Part shown: in pieces, positions 21,429-29,426 of the stretch
How the letters are laid out: each line of letters begins with the position of its first letter
Numbering within the stretch: the stretch's first letter is position 1
DNA from: Hydrogenophaga sp.
Lineage (GTDB): Bacteria > Pseudomonadota > Gammaproteobacteria > Burkholderiales > Burkholderiaceae_C
Assembly (NCBI RefSeq): GCF_026125785.1
Contig: NZ_JAHCKL010000001.1
Coordinates: forward strand, 314,949-378,948
Direction of reading: 5' to 3'
DNA: 64,000 bases
Position numbers and translations under genes: made by a program
The notes under the pieces: model-generated
Seen by the model: only the letters and a program-made list of their open reading frames with translations
Told to the model about the DNA's origin: nothing
The model's database searches: none

Positions 21429-22355
21429 ATGATCCTCCATCACTACCCCATGTCGCCCTTTGCCGAGAAGGCACGCCTGCTGCTCGGCTTCAAGGGCCTG
21501 GCCTGGCGCAGCGTGCACATTCCCGCTGTGATGCCCAAGCCGGACGTGCTCGCGCTGACCGGTGGCTACCGGCGAACGCCGCTGCTGCAGATGGGCGCCG
21601 ACATCTATTGCGATACCGCGCTGATCGCCGACGTGCTGGAGCACCTCCAGCCCACGCCCACGCTGTACCCGGCGCATCAGAAGGGCCTGGCGCGCGTGCT
21701 CGCGCAATGGGCCGACAGCACCCTGTTCTGGGCCTCCATGGGCTACACGCTCAGCCCCAAGGGCGCGGCCGCACTGTTTGCCAACCAGCCGCCCGGCACC
21801 GGCCAGGCCTTTGCCGCCGACCGCGCGGCCATGCGCGGCAGCATGGTCACGCCGCGCCCGGGAGACGCCACTGCAGCCTACCGCAGCTACCTGCGCCGCC
21901 TCTCCACGATGGTCGAGGAACAGCCTTTCCTGCTGGGTGATGCGCCTTGCATCGCCGACTTTTCGGCCTACCACCCGCTGTGGTTCAGCCGTGTGGTCAA
22001 TCCTGCGGTGGCTGGCATCCTCGATGCCACGCCCCGGGTGCTGGCCTGGATGGACCGCATCGCCGCCATCGGGCACGGGCAGCCCGCCAAGCTGGGAGCC
22101 GCCGAAGCCGTGGCCATCGCGGCGGGCGCCGAGCCCGCGCCCCTGGCCGATGAGGCCTTCCAGGACGAGCACGGCATCGCGCTGGGCAGTCGCGTCACGG
22201 TGGCGGCGGAATCCTTTGGCCAGGAGCCCACCGAAGGCATCCTGCGCGCGGCCACGCGCACGCGCTACACGCTGGAGCGCACCGACGACCGCGCCGGCCG
22301 GGTGCATGTGCACTTTCCGCGCATCGGCTACATGCTGCGGGAGGTGCGCGCTTGA
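21429..22355 (+). CDS. Glutathione S-transferase family protein
   Basis: A 308-residue protein with an N-terminal thioredoxin-like GST domain (MILHHYPMSPFAEKARLLLGFKGLAWRSVHIP, then GGYRRTPLLQMGADIYCDTALIADVLE, about 1-75) and an all-helical C-terminal domain (about 85-205). About 100 further residues include SRVTVAAESFGQEPTEGILRAATRTRYTLERTD, an extension found in a subgroup of proteobacterial GST-like proteins. No good ribosome-binding site is visible, since the start follows the heptamer repeats directly; translation may depend on reinitiation from the preceding gene. The role is probably conjugation or detoxification; substrate unknown. Confidence 0.85.
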   Translation: MILHHYPMSPFAEKARLLLGFKGLAWRSVHIPAVMPKPDVLALTGGYRRTPLLQMGADIYCDTALIADVLEHLQPTPTLYPAHQKGLARVLAQWADSTLFWASMGYTLSPKGAAALFANQPPGTGQAFAADRAAMRGSMVTPRPGDATAAYRSYLRRLSTMVEEQPFLLGDAPCIADFSAYHPLWFSRVVNPAVAGILDATPRVLAWMDRIAAIGHGQPAKLGAAEAVAIAAGAEPAPLADEAFQDEHGIALGSRVTVAAESFGQEPTEGILRAATRTRYTLERTDDRAGRVHVHFPRIGYMLREVRA

Positions 22356-22819
22356 GCCTGGATGCCTCGGCCCTGCAATGGCGTTGCCTGCCTTTCGATG
22401 CCCTGCACGCGCGCACGCTGTACCGGCTGCTGCGGCTGCGCGCCGAGGTGTTCGTGGTGGAGCAGGCCTGTCTGTTCCAGGACATGGACGACGCCGATCC
22501 CGACTGCTTTCACCTGCTCGGCGAATCTCCCGACGGCGCCCTGATGGCCTATGCCCGCCTGGTGCCCGCCGGACTGAAGTTCCGCGAGGCCAGCATCGGC
22601 CGCGTCATCAGCGCCTCCCAGGCACGGGGCAGCGGCGTAGGCCACGTGCTCATGCGCGAGGCGGTGAAGGCCCTGCAGGGCCTGTGGGGCCTGCGCCCCA
22701 TCCGCATCGGCGCGCAGGCGCGCCTGCAGGACTTCTACCGCCAACACGGCTTCCAGCCCGAAGGCGCGTTGTATCTTGAGGACGGCATCGACCACGTCGA
22801 GATGGTCCGGGCCGCCTGA
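22352..22819 (+). CDS. elaA: GNAT-family N-acetyltransferase, ElaA-like
   Basis: A 155-residue single-domain acetyltransferase of the ElaA group. Seen: LYRLLRLRAEVFVVEQACLFQDMDDAD (ElaA hallmark near residue 25-50), RVISASQARGSGVGHVLMREAV (acetyl-CoA binding R/Q-x-x-G-x-G/A) and DFYRQHGFQPEG. A TTG start at 22352 overlapping the stop of the GST gene (TTGA) is chosen because GGGAGGTG lies at the right distance and no in-frame ATG exists before the conserved part. The acceptor substrate is unknown. Confidence 0.85.
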   Translation: MSLDASALQWRCLPFDALHARTLYRLLRLRAEVFVVEQACLFQDMDDADPDCFHLLGESPDGALMAYARLVPAGLKFREASIGRVISASQARGSGVGHVLMREAVKALQGLWGLRPIRIGAQARLQDFYRQHGFQPEGALYLEDGIDHVEMVRAA

Positions 22820-22846
22820 AACCCCTTCCACCACAAGGAGACACCG

Positions 22847-23752
22847 ATGATCGAAGACTTCCACGGCAAGACCGCCGTGCTCACTGGCGCCGGTTCGGGC
22901 TTCGGGCTGGAATGCGCACGCATCGGCGCGCGCCTGGGCATGAACCTCGTGCTGGTCGATGTGCAGCAGGACGCGCTGGACCGCGCCAGCGCCGAGATGC
23001 AGGCGGCTGGCGCGCGGGTGCTGGCTCGCCGCGTCGACGTGTCCAGCCAGGCGGAGATGGAAGGCCTCGCCGCCGACGTGCAACAGACCTTTGGCGCGCC
23101 GCATTTCGTGTTCAACAACGCCGGCGTGGGCTCGGGCGGACTGATCTGGGAAAACTCCGTGCGCGACTGGGAGTGGGTGCTCGGCGTCAACGTCTGGGGC
23201 GTGATCCATGGCGTGCGGCTGTTCACACCCATGATGCTCGCCGCCGCGCGCGTGGACCCATCCTGGCGTGGCCACATCGTCAACACCGCCAGCATGGCCG
23301 GCCTGCTCACACCACCGAACATGGGGGTCTACAACGTGAGCAAGCACGCGGTGGTCAGCCTCACGGAAACGCTGTACCAGGACCTGCGGCTGGTGAGCGA
23401 CCAGGTCAGCGCCAGCGTGCTGTGCCCGTACTTCGTGCCCACCGGCATCCACCAGAGCCACCGCAACCGCCCAGCCGACCTGGCCGACGAAAAACCCACG
23501 CAAAGCCAGTTGATCGGCCAGGCCATGACCGACAAGGCGGTGGGCTCGGGCAAGGTCACGGCGGCCGAGGTGGCGCAGGCCGTGTTCGATGCCGTCCGCG
23601 CGGACCGCTTCTACATCTTCAGCCACCCACGGGCCTTGGGCAACGTGCGCGCGCGCATGGAAGGCATCGTGAACCAGACGAATCCGGCCGACCCGTTCCT
23701 GGAGCGCCCCGAGATCGGCACCGCCCTCAAGGCCGCGCTGCGCGCCCGCTGA
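22847..23752 (+). CDS. SDR-family NAD(P)-dependent oxidoreductase
   Basis: A 301-residue classical short-chain dehydrogenase, unusually long for the family by about 40 residues. The cofactor motif is TGAGSGFGLECARIGARLG (about 13-31), then FNNAGVGSGG, the active-site serine in NTASMAGLLTPPNMG, and YNVSKHA. The C-terminal extension after VLCPYFVPTGIHQSHRN fits a group of SDRs acting on larger hydrophobic substrates. It begins after an AAGGAGAC site, 27 bases behind the acetyltransferase gene, and is the last gene of the plus-strand run. Confidence 0.9.
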   Translation: MIEDFHGKTAVLTGAGSGFGLECARIGARLGMNLVLVDVQQDALDRASAEMQAAGARVLARRVDVSSQAEMEGLAADVQQTFGAPHFVFNNAGVGSGGLIWENSVRDWEWVLGVNVWGVIHGVRLFTPMMLAAARVDPSWRGHIVNTASMAGLLTPPNMGVYNVSKHAVVSLTETLYQDLRLVSDQVSASVLCPYFVPTGIHQSHRNRPADLADEKPTQSQLIGQAMTDKAVGSGKVTAAEVAQAVFDAVRADRFYIFSHPRALGNVRARMEGIVNQTNPADPFLERPEIGTALKAALRAR

Positions 23753-23762
23753 GCCTCCGCCG

Positions 23763-25628
23763 TCAGGGCGTCAGCTTCAGGTCGCCCAGGTGGGTGAAGC
23801 CGGCGTCGCCGTTGTTGGCGTCGATGCGCAGGCGGTAGTACACGTAGGCCCCCGGGTTGGCCACATCGAAGCTGCGCTCCAGCGAGCGGCTGGCAAAGGT
23901 CTGGTTGCTGCGAAAGTCCAGCGTTTCCCACATCTGGCCGTCCTGCGATCCCAGCAAGACCCAGTTCCTCGGGTCCCGGGCGGCGGACGAGGTACCGCTC
24001 ACCAGCGCATACCGCGTGATGCGGGTGGGCTTGCGGTCGGGGAAACGGTACTGCAGCCAGCCGCTGGGGCCATAGCCCATCCAGTAGTTGGTGTTGACGG
24101 TGTTGTCGAAGGCATAGTCCACCACCGTGCGTTGCGTGCTCGCACCCAGCGCCGCGCCCGAATAGGCGAAGCTGTCCCTGGCCGGATGGACCGCGCGCCA
24201 GCCGTCGCTGTGCGCCATGGGAATGATGTGCAGGTTGTCGTAGTAGGTGGTGCGGACCTCACCCGGCGTGTAGTTTTCATAGTCGTAGTTGTACTGGCCG
24301 AACTTGAATGCGATGGACGAGAGCAGCGTGTCGCCGTCCCAGTTGCCGAAACCGAAGTTGATGTCGGTGGCGCTGTAGCTGGGGGTGTCCTGCGTGGCGT
24401 CGTTGCCGACCCAGACCTGAACCTGTCCGGCGCGCTGGCGCGACGTGACCATGTGGACCACGATCGGAATCCAGGTGTCACGAGGCATGTCGGCAACCAC
24501 CGTGCCCGTCGTTGGTACAACACAAGCCACACGGTGGTCCACGGCCATGCGGTTGTCCACGATGTAGAGCAGAGCCGCCCAGCTTGAGCATCCGCCCGGA
24601 GCGCCCACCCCAAAAATCTGGAACAGGGCGGCGTTCTTGTCTCTGGGGTAGTTCGAGGGCAGGTAGAACATGAAACCGATCCAGGCTTCCTTCCAGGCCC
24701 TCAGCAGGCCCGGGCAAAGCTCAGCGCCCCGGGTATCCCGGTTGCCATCGTAGGTCGCCTGGGACCATTGCACCTTCAACACCGTCTCTCCATTGAACGG
24801 CGTCCTGGGTATGCCCTCGTCGGACAGCAAGGTGGTGGCCACGACGTTGGGGGGCTGCGTGGTGCACACGACGTTCGTCTTGCCGAGCGAGCCACTTTCA
24901 AAACCCGTGCGCATCGAACTGAGCGAAATGTTGGCCGTGCGCTGAGAAGAAGCCCCCTTGTCGTCCGTGACCGTGAGCGTCACGGCATAGCTGCCCGCCG
25001 TCGCGTAGGTGAAGCCGGCGCGCACGCCCGTCCCCGTACGGCCGTTACCGAAGTCCCAGCGGTAGCTGACGATGCTGCCATCCACGTCAGAGGACAGCCC
25101 CGCGTCAAAAGTCACCGCCAACTCATCGACCGTGTGAACGAAGCTGGCGGTGGGAGGCACATTGACCGGTGCAGGTGCAGGTGCAGGTGCAGGTGCAGGT
25201 GCAGGTGCAGGGGCAGGGGCAGGGGCAGGGGCAGGGGCAGGGGCAGGTGCGGGAGCTGGCGCAGGTGCGGGAGCTGGCGCAGGTGCGGGAGCTGGTGCAG
25301 GTGCGGGAGCTGGTGCAGGTGCGGGAGCTGGTGCAGGTGCAGGTGCAGGTGCGGGAGCTGGTGCAGGTGCGGGAGCTGGCGCAGGTGCGGGAGCTGGCGC
25401 AGGTGCGGGAGCTGGCGCAGGTGCGGGAGCTGGCGCAGGTGCGGGGGCTGGCGCAGGTGCGGGGGCTGGCGCAGGTGCGGGGGCTGGCGCAGGTGCGGGA
25501 GCTGGCGCAGGTGCAGGTGCACCCGGGTCGGGGTCGCCGCCACCACCGCCACAGGCCTGGATGGAGGCCATCGTCGCCAGGAGAACCAGTTTGGGCAGCG
25601 TATTGGGCATGGAGCGTCTCATTTCCAT
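23763..25628 (-). CDS. Surface lipoprotein with Pro-Ala linker, PKD, lyase-like and discoidin-like regions
   Basis: A 621-residue predicted lipoprotein. The N-terminus MPNTLPKLVLLATMASIQACGGGG has a signal peptide and a lipobox-like Ile-Gln-Ala-Cys. A Pro-Ala repeat (about residues 37-155) leads to a PKD-like domain (ASFVHTVDELAVTFDAGLSS ... YRWDFGNGRTGTG, about 160-240). A region with AWIGFMFYLPSNYPRDKNAAL resembles the beta-jelly-roll polysaccharide lyase/heparin lyase I group (about 260-470). The C-terminal 150 residues resemble an F5/8-type (discoidin) carbohydrate-binding domain (ALVSGTSSAARDPRNWVLLG). It probably binds and cuts an acidic polysaccharide at the outer surface; this is inference. 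The start could be at 25628, 25622 or 25610, and no clear ribosome site helps. Confidence 0.7.
   Translation of the reverse strand: MEMRRSMPNTLPKLVLLATMASIQACGGGGGDPDPGAPAPAPAPAPAPAPAPAPAPAPAPAPAPAPAPAPAPAPAPAPAPAPAPAPAPAPAPAPAPAPAPAPAPAPAPAPAPAPAPAPAPAPAPAPAPAPAPAPAPAPAPAPAPAPAPAPAPAPVNVPPTASFVHTVDELAVTFDAGLSSDVDGSIVSYRWDFGNGRTGTGVRAGFTYATAGSYAVTLTVTDDKGASSQRTANISLSSMRTGFESGSLGKTNVVCTTQPPNVVATTLLSDEGIPRTPFNGETVLKVQWSQATYDGNRDTRGAELCPGLLRAWKEAWIGFMFYLPSNYPRDKNAALFQIFGVGAPGGCSSWAALLYIVDNRMAVDHRVACVVPTTGTVVADMPRDTWIPIVVHMVTSRQRAGQVQVWVGNDATQDTPSYSATDINFGFGNWDGDTLLSSIAFKFGQYNYDYENYTPGEVRTTYYDNLHIIPMAHSDGWRAVHPARDSFAYSGAALGASTQRTVVDYAFDNTVNTNYWMGYGPSGWLQYRFPDRKPTRITRYALVSGTSSAARDPRNWVLLGSQDGQMWETLDFRSNQTFASRSLERSFDVANPGAYVYYRLRIDANNGDAGFTHLGDLKLTP
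25170..25520. repeat. GGTGCA/GGGGCA minisatellite encoding the Pro-Ala linker
   Basis: Runs of GGTGCA and GGGGCA hexamers pass into 18-bp blocks GGTGCGGGAGCTGGCGCA and variants. On the minus strand all phases give alternating Pro-Ala. Unit lengths are multiples of three, so copy-number change would only alter linker length. It is not a CRISPR array. Confidence 0.92.
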
Positions 25629-25720
25629 AGGGAGCTGGAGAGACGTAGACTGCCTTCATGGGGGTCGCCATGTGAGCCCACGTCCCGACCTATCGAGAAC
25701 GCAGCACCAAACCTCAGAAC

Positions 25721-26305
25721 ATGGACATCAGCAGCCTTTCCTCCCAGGCTCATGCGGAACCGCTGGCGGGTTGTGGTCACGCCCTGTTCCCCACCGCCAT
25801 CGGCGAATGTGGCATCGCCTGGGGACCGGGTGGCGTGCTGGCGGTGCAACTGCCAGAACCCGAGGCGGCACGCACCCGCGCCCGGTTGCTGGCGGGCTTG
25901 CCGGTGCTGCCAGAGGTCACGCCTCCCGACGCGGTGCGCACGGCGATCGAAGGCGTGCAGGCGCTGCTGGCGGGCCGCACGCGCAGCGACCTGCGTGAGA
26001 TCACGCTGGACATGCGGCGCCTCACGCCGTTCCAGCGTCAGGTGTACGAATGCGTTCGCGCCATCCCGCCGGGCGAGACCCGCACCTATGGCGAGGTCGC
26101 GCAGGCCCTGGGTGACCCGGGCCTGGCCCGCGCCATCGGCCAGGCGATGGGCCACAACCCCTTTGCGCCCGTGGTGCCCTGCCACCGTGTGCTGGCCGCA
26201 GGCGGGCGCCCCGGCGGCTTCTCCGCCAGCGGCGGCGCGCGCACCAAGCTGAGGATGCTGGCGATAGAAGGGGCGTTGGAGCCGGACCTGTTCGGCCCGC
26301 TTTAG
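25721..26305 (+). CDS. ogt: Methylated-DNA-protein-cysteine S-methyltransferase
   Basis: A 194-residue suicide DNA repair protein that removes methyl groups from O6-methylguanine. The DNA-binding helix-turn-helix is at TPFQRQVYECVRAIPPGETRTYGEVAQALG, and the acceptor cysteine is in NPFAPVVPCHRVLAAGG near residue 150. The C-terminal KLRMLAIEG is as expected. It is divergent from the surface lipoprotein gene with about 92 bases between their starts, and convergent with the Kef antiporter gene (4 bases apart). Single-domain form without the Ada N-terminal domain. Confidence 0.94.
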   Translation: MDISSLSSQAHAEPLAGCGHALFPTAIGECGIAWGPGGVLAVQLPEPEAARTRARLLAGLPVLPEVTPPDAVRTAIEGVQALLAGRTRSDLREITLDMRRLTPFQRQVYECVRAIPPGETRTYGEVAQALGDPGLARAIGQAMGHNPFAPVVPCHRVLAAGGRPGGFSASGGARTKLRMLAIEGALEPDLFGPL

Positions 26306-26309
26306 GGGC

Positions 26310-28112
26310 TCAGTTCGTCGGCGCCGCCGATGGCTCGGCCGCCGCCGCCCGCCGCGCGGCGTTGCCCAGTATCAGCGCACGCCCGGCGAACAGGCCGCCG
26401 GTGGCTTCCAGCGCCATGCGCTCGGCGTCGCGCTGGCGCAGGTGGTCCATGATGCCGTCGGCCTCCGGCTCCTCGACGCCCAGGCTCAGCAGGGCCTGGC
26501 GCCCCATGGCCATGGCGGATTCGAAGGTCTCGCGGACCAGGTAGTCCACGTCGGCCTTGCGCAGTTCCAGCGCGTGCTCGCGGTCGAATGCGCGCACCAG
26601 CAGCTTGGCGTGGGGAAACTCGGTGCGCACGAGTTCGGCGATGCGGGTGGTGGTGGCACGGTCGTCGATGCAGACCAGAATGGCTTCGGCGGCATGTGCG
26701 CCAGCGGCATGCAGCACGTCGGCACGGCCCCCGTCACCGTAGTAGACCTTGAAGCCATAGGTTTCGGCGTCGCGGATCATCTGCACGTTGTTGTCGATGA
26801 TGGTGATGCTGGCGCCACGCGAGATCACGCCCTGGCTGGCGATCTGGCCGAAGCGGCCGAAGCCGATCACCAGCACGCTGGCGGCATGCCCTTCGGCGGT
26901 GTCGATGCCGTCCATGGAAACGCCCGCCTCGGGGCGGGCCAGACGCCGGTGCACCAGCACCACCAGCGGCGTGAGCGCCATGGACAGCACCACGATGGCG
27001 GTCATGTTGGCGTTGACCACGGGGTCGATGACCTTGGCACCGAGCGCCGCACCGAACAGCACGAAGGCGAACTCGCCGCCCTGGGCCATCAGCACCGCGC
27101 GGTCCAGCGCGTCCGCATGAGAGCTCTTGGCCAGCCGGGCCACGCCGTAGATGCAGAGCGCCTTGACCACCATCATGCTGATCACGCCGGCCAGGATGAT
27201 GGGCCAGTTGGCGGCCACCGCGGCGAGGTCCAGCGACATGCCCACGCTGAGGAAGAAGAGACCGAGCAGCAAGCCGCGGAACGGTTCGATGTCGGCTTCG
27301 AGCTGGTGGCGGAAGGTGGACTCCGAGAGCAGCACGCCGGCCAGGAAGGCACCCATGGCCATGGACAGGCCGCCCAGTTGCATGAGCAATGCCGCGCCCA
27401 GAACCACCAGCAGGGCGGCGGCGGTCATCACTTCGCGCGCCTTGGCGTTGGCCAGCACGCGGAAGAGGGGGTTGAGCAGCCACACGCCCGCGGCCACCAG
27501 GGCGCCCAGCGCGCCCAGGGCCAGGCCGACCGCGGCCCAGCGCGAGCCGCTGGCCGCCGCCGCTGCCGCTGGCTGGCCCAGGTCGGTTGGCGCCATGAAG
27601 GCCACCACCGCCAGCAGAGGCACGATGAGCAGGTCTTCGAACAGCAGGATGGCCACGATCTTCTGGCCGCGTGGCTGCGCGATGTCGCCGCGCTCGCCCA
27701 GCAACTGCATCACCACCGCCGTCGAGGTCAGCACGAAGCCCATGGCGCTGACGAAGGAGACACCGACCGGAAAGCCGAAGGCGATGCCCACGCCGGTGAG
27801 CAGCAGGCCGCAGACCACCACCTGCAGGCTGCCCAGGCCGAAGATGGCGCGGCGCAGGCTCCAGAGGTGCGAGGGCTGCATCTCCAGCCCGATGACGAAG
27901 AGGTACATCACCACCCCGAGCTCGGCGGTGTGCAGGATGGTGGCCGGGTCGTTGATCAGCGCCAGGCCGAAGGGACCGATGGCCAGGCCGCCGGCCAGGT
28001 AGCCCAGCACGGACCCCAGACCCAGCCGCTTGAACAGGGGCACGGCCACCACGGCCGCACCGAGCAATGTCACGACCTTGAGCAAGTCGCCCGCGCTGCC
28101 TTCCACGGCCAT
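26310..28112 (-). CDS. Monovalent cation:proton antiporter of the CPA2/Kef family
   Basis: A 600-residue inner-membrane protein. Residues 1-390 form about 12 hydrophobic helices with GSVLGYLAGGLAIGPFGLALI, GLEMQPSHLWSLRR (Kef-type), LTSTAVVMQLLGERGD and LLFEDLLIVPLLAV. Residues about 408-530 form the cytoplasmic TrkA-N/RCK domain beginning VLVIGFGRFGQIASQGVISRG. It would exchange K+ or Na+ for H+, possibly gated by glutathione adducts as in KefB/KefC. A Glu-rich C-terminal segment is followed by an Ala-rich tail. No KefF/KefG ancillary flavoprotein is adjacent, so assignment to KefB or KefC is open. Confidence 0.9.
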   Translation of the reverse strand: MAVEGSAGDLLKVVTLLGAAVVAVPLFKRLGLGSVLGYLAGGLAIGPFGLALINDPATILHTAELGVVMYLFVIGLEMQPSHLWSLRRAIFGLGSLQVVVCGLLLTGVGIAFGFPVGVSFVSAMGFVLTSTAVVMQLLGERGDIAQPRGQKIVAILLFEDLLIVPLLAVVAFMAPTDLGQPAAAAAASGSRWAAVGLALGALGALVAAGVWLLNPLFRVLANAKAREVMTAAALLVVLGAALLMQLGGLSMAMGAFLAGVLLSESTFRHQLEADIEPFRGLLLGLFFLSVGMSLDLAAVAANWPIILAGVISMMVVKALCIYGVARLAKSSHADALDRAVLMAQGGEFAFVLFGAALGAKVIDPVVNANMTAIVVLSMALTPLVVLVHRRLARPEAGVSMDGIDTAEGHAASVLVIGFGRFGQIASQGVISRGASITIIDNNVQMIRDAETYGFKVYYGDGGRADVLHAAGAHAAEAILVCIDDRATTTRIAELVRTEFPHAKLLVRAFDREHALELRKADVDYLVRETFESAMAMGRQALLSLGVEEPEADGIMDHLRQRDAERMALEATGGLFAGRALILGNAARRAAAAEPSAAPTN

Positions 28113-28211
28113 GGTGTCTGTCCCTCAGGGTGAATGTCGGGAAATTGTGACGCATGCGGCCGGTCGACCCCACGGCAGCACGGCCATCGCGTCCTGGCGA
28201 CAATCCCCGGC

Positions 28212-29426
28212 ATGCCAGTTTCGCGTTTCCTGAGGGCTGCCCTCGTCCTCGGCCTGCTTTCGGCCATCGGTCCCTTCGCCATCGACATGTACCTGCCCGC
28301 GCTGCCGGCCATCGGCCACAGCCTGGGGGCGGATGTGGGTGCGGTGCAACTCACGCTGACGGCGTTCTTCCTGGCCATAGGCGCCGGGCAACTGCTCTAT
28401 GGCCCGGTGTCCGACATGGTCGGGCGCAAGCCGCCGTTGTATGTGGGCCTCTGCCTGTTCACCCTGGCCAGCATCGGCTGCGCCTTGGCCAGCGACGTGC
28501 AGACCCTGGTGGCCATGCGTTTCCTGCAGGGCCTGGGCGCGGCCGCGGGCATGGCCATCCCGCGTGCGGTCGTGCGCGACCTGCACACCGGTACCGAAGC
28601 TGCGCGCCTGATGTCGCTGCTGATGCTGGTGTTCAGCGTGTCGCCCATCCTGGCGCCGCTGTTGGGCAGCGGGGTGATCGCGCTCACCGGCTGGCGTGGG
28701 GTGTTCTGGGTGGTGGCGCTGGCGGCGCTGGCGGGCCTGCTGCTGGTGCGCCTGGCGCTGCGCGAGACGCGGCCCGAAGCCGAACGGGTGCAGAGCAGCC
28801 TGGGCAGCGCGGCGCGCGCCTACGCCACCTTGCTGCGCGACGGGCATTACCTGGGCCTGGTCGGCATCGGCAGCACGGCCCTGGCAGGCTTCTTCGTGTA
28901 TGTGGCCGGCTCGTCCTTCGTGTTCATCAACCACTATGGCCTGACGCCACAGCAGTACAGCCTGGCGTTCTCGTTCAACGCCGTGGCCTTCATTGGCATG
29001 GCGCAGTTCACCGCCCCCCTGGGGCGGCGCTTCGGGATGGTGCCGCTGGTCAAGGCGGCTTCCACGGCATCGGGCGTGTTCATGGCCGCACTGTTGGCGT
29101 ACTACCTGGCGGGGGGCGACCGCATGGCGGTGCTGATCGGCCTGTTCTTTGTCTCCAGCGGTTTTCTCGGCCTGGTGATTCCGACCTCGTCCGTGCTGGC
29201 GCTGGAACGGCATGGCGCCATCGCCGGGACCGCTTCCGCGCTCATGGGCACCTTGCAGATGCTGGGCGGTGCGCTGGCCATGGGCGTGGTCAGCCTGTTC
29301 GCCAATGGAAAACCCCTGCCCATGGTGGTGGGCATCGTGGCGAGTGCCCTCGCCAGCGTGGCACTGACCTGGCTCACGCTGGGCCGCAGGCAGGCCGGGC
29401 CGGCGGTGCAAAGGGTGCAGGGATGA
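28212..29426 (+). CDS. Bcr/CflA-type multidrug efflux MFS transporter
   Basis: A 404-residue 12-helix transporter. The start MPVSRFLRAALVLGLLSAIGPFAIDMYLPALPAI carries the Bcr motif AIDMYLPALP in the first helix; the MFS loop motif is GPVSDMVGRKPPL, and motif C-like FLQGLGAAAGMAIPRAVVRD follows. It would export drugs with proton antiport. The ATG at 28212 is preferred over an in-frame upstream codon because the extra residues are hydrophilic and Cys/Arg-rich. The stop overlaps the next MFS gene by four bases, so two exporters of different MFS groups are translated together. Confidence 0.9.
   Translation: MPVSRFLRAALVLGLLSAIGPFAIDMYLPALPAIGHSLGADVGAVQLTLTAFFLAIGAGQLLYGPVSDMVGRKPPLYVGLCLFTLASIGCALASDVQTLVAMRFLQGLGAAAGMAIPRAVVRDLHTGTEAARLMSLLMLVFSVSPILAPLLGSGVIALTGWRGVFWVVALAALAGLLLVRLALRETRPEAERVQSSLGSAARAYATLLRDGHYLGLVGIGSTALAGFFVYVAGSSFVFINHYGLTPQQYSLAFSFNAVAFIGMAQFTAPLGRRFGMVPLVKAASTASGVFMAALLAYYLAGGDRMAVLIGLFFVSSGFLGLVIPTSSVLALERHGAIAGTASALMGTLQMLGGALAMGVVSLFANGKPLPMVVGIVASALASVALTWLTLGRRQAGPAVQRVQG

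Noticed and set aside
25170..25520. A CRISPR array
   Set aside because: Units are 6-18 bases with no unique spacers, in frame with a lipoprotein gene; no cas genes are near.
25150..25998. A plus-strand frame encoding a long Gly-Ala repeat
   Set aside because: It is the complement of the Pro-Ala linker and runs into the ogt gene out of phase; no start site is supported.
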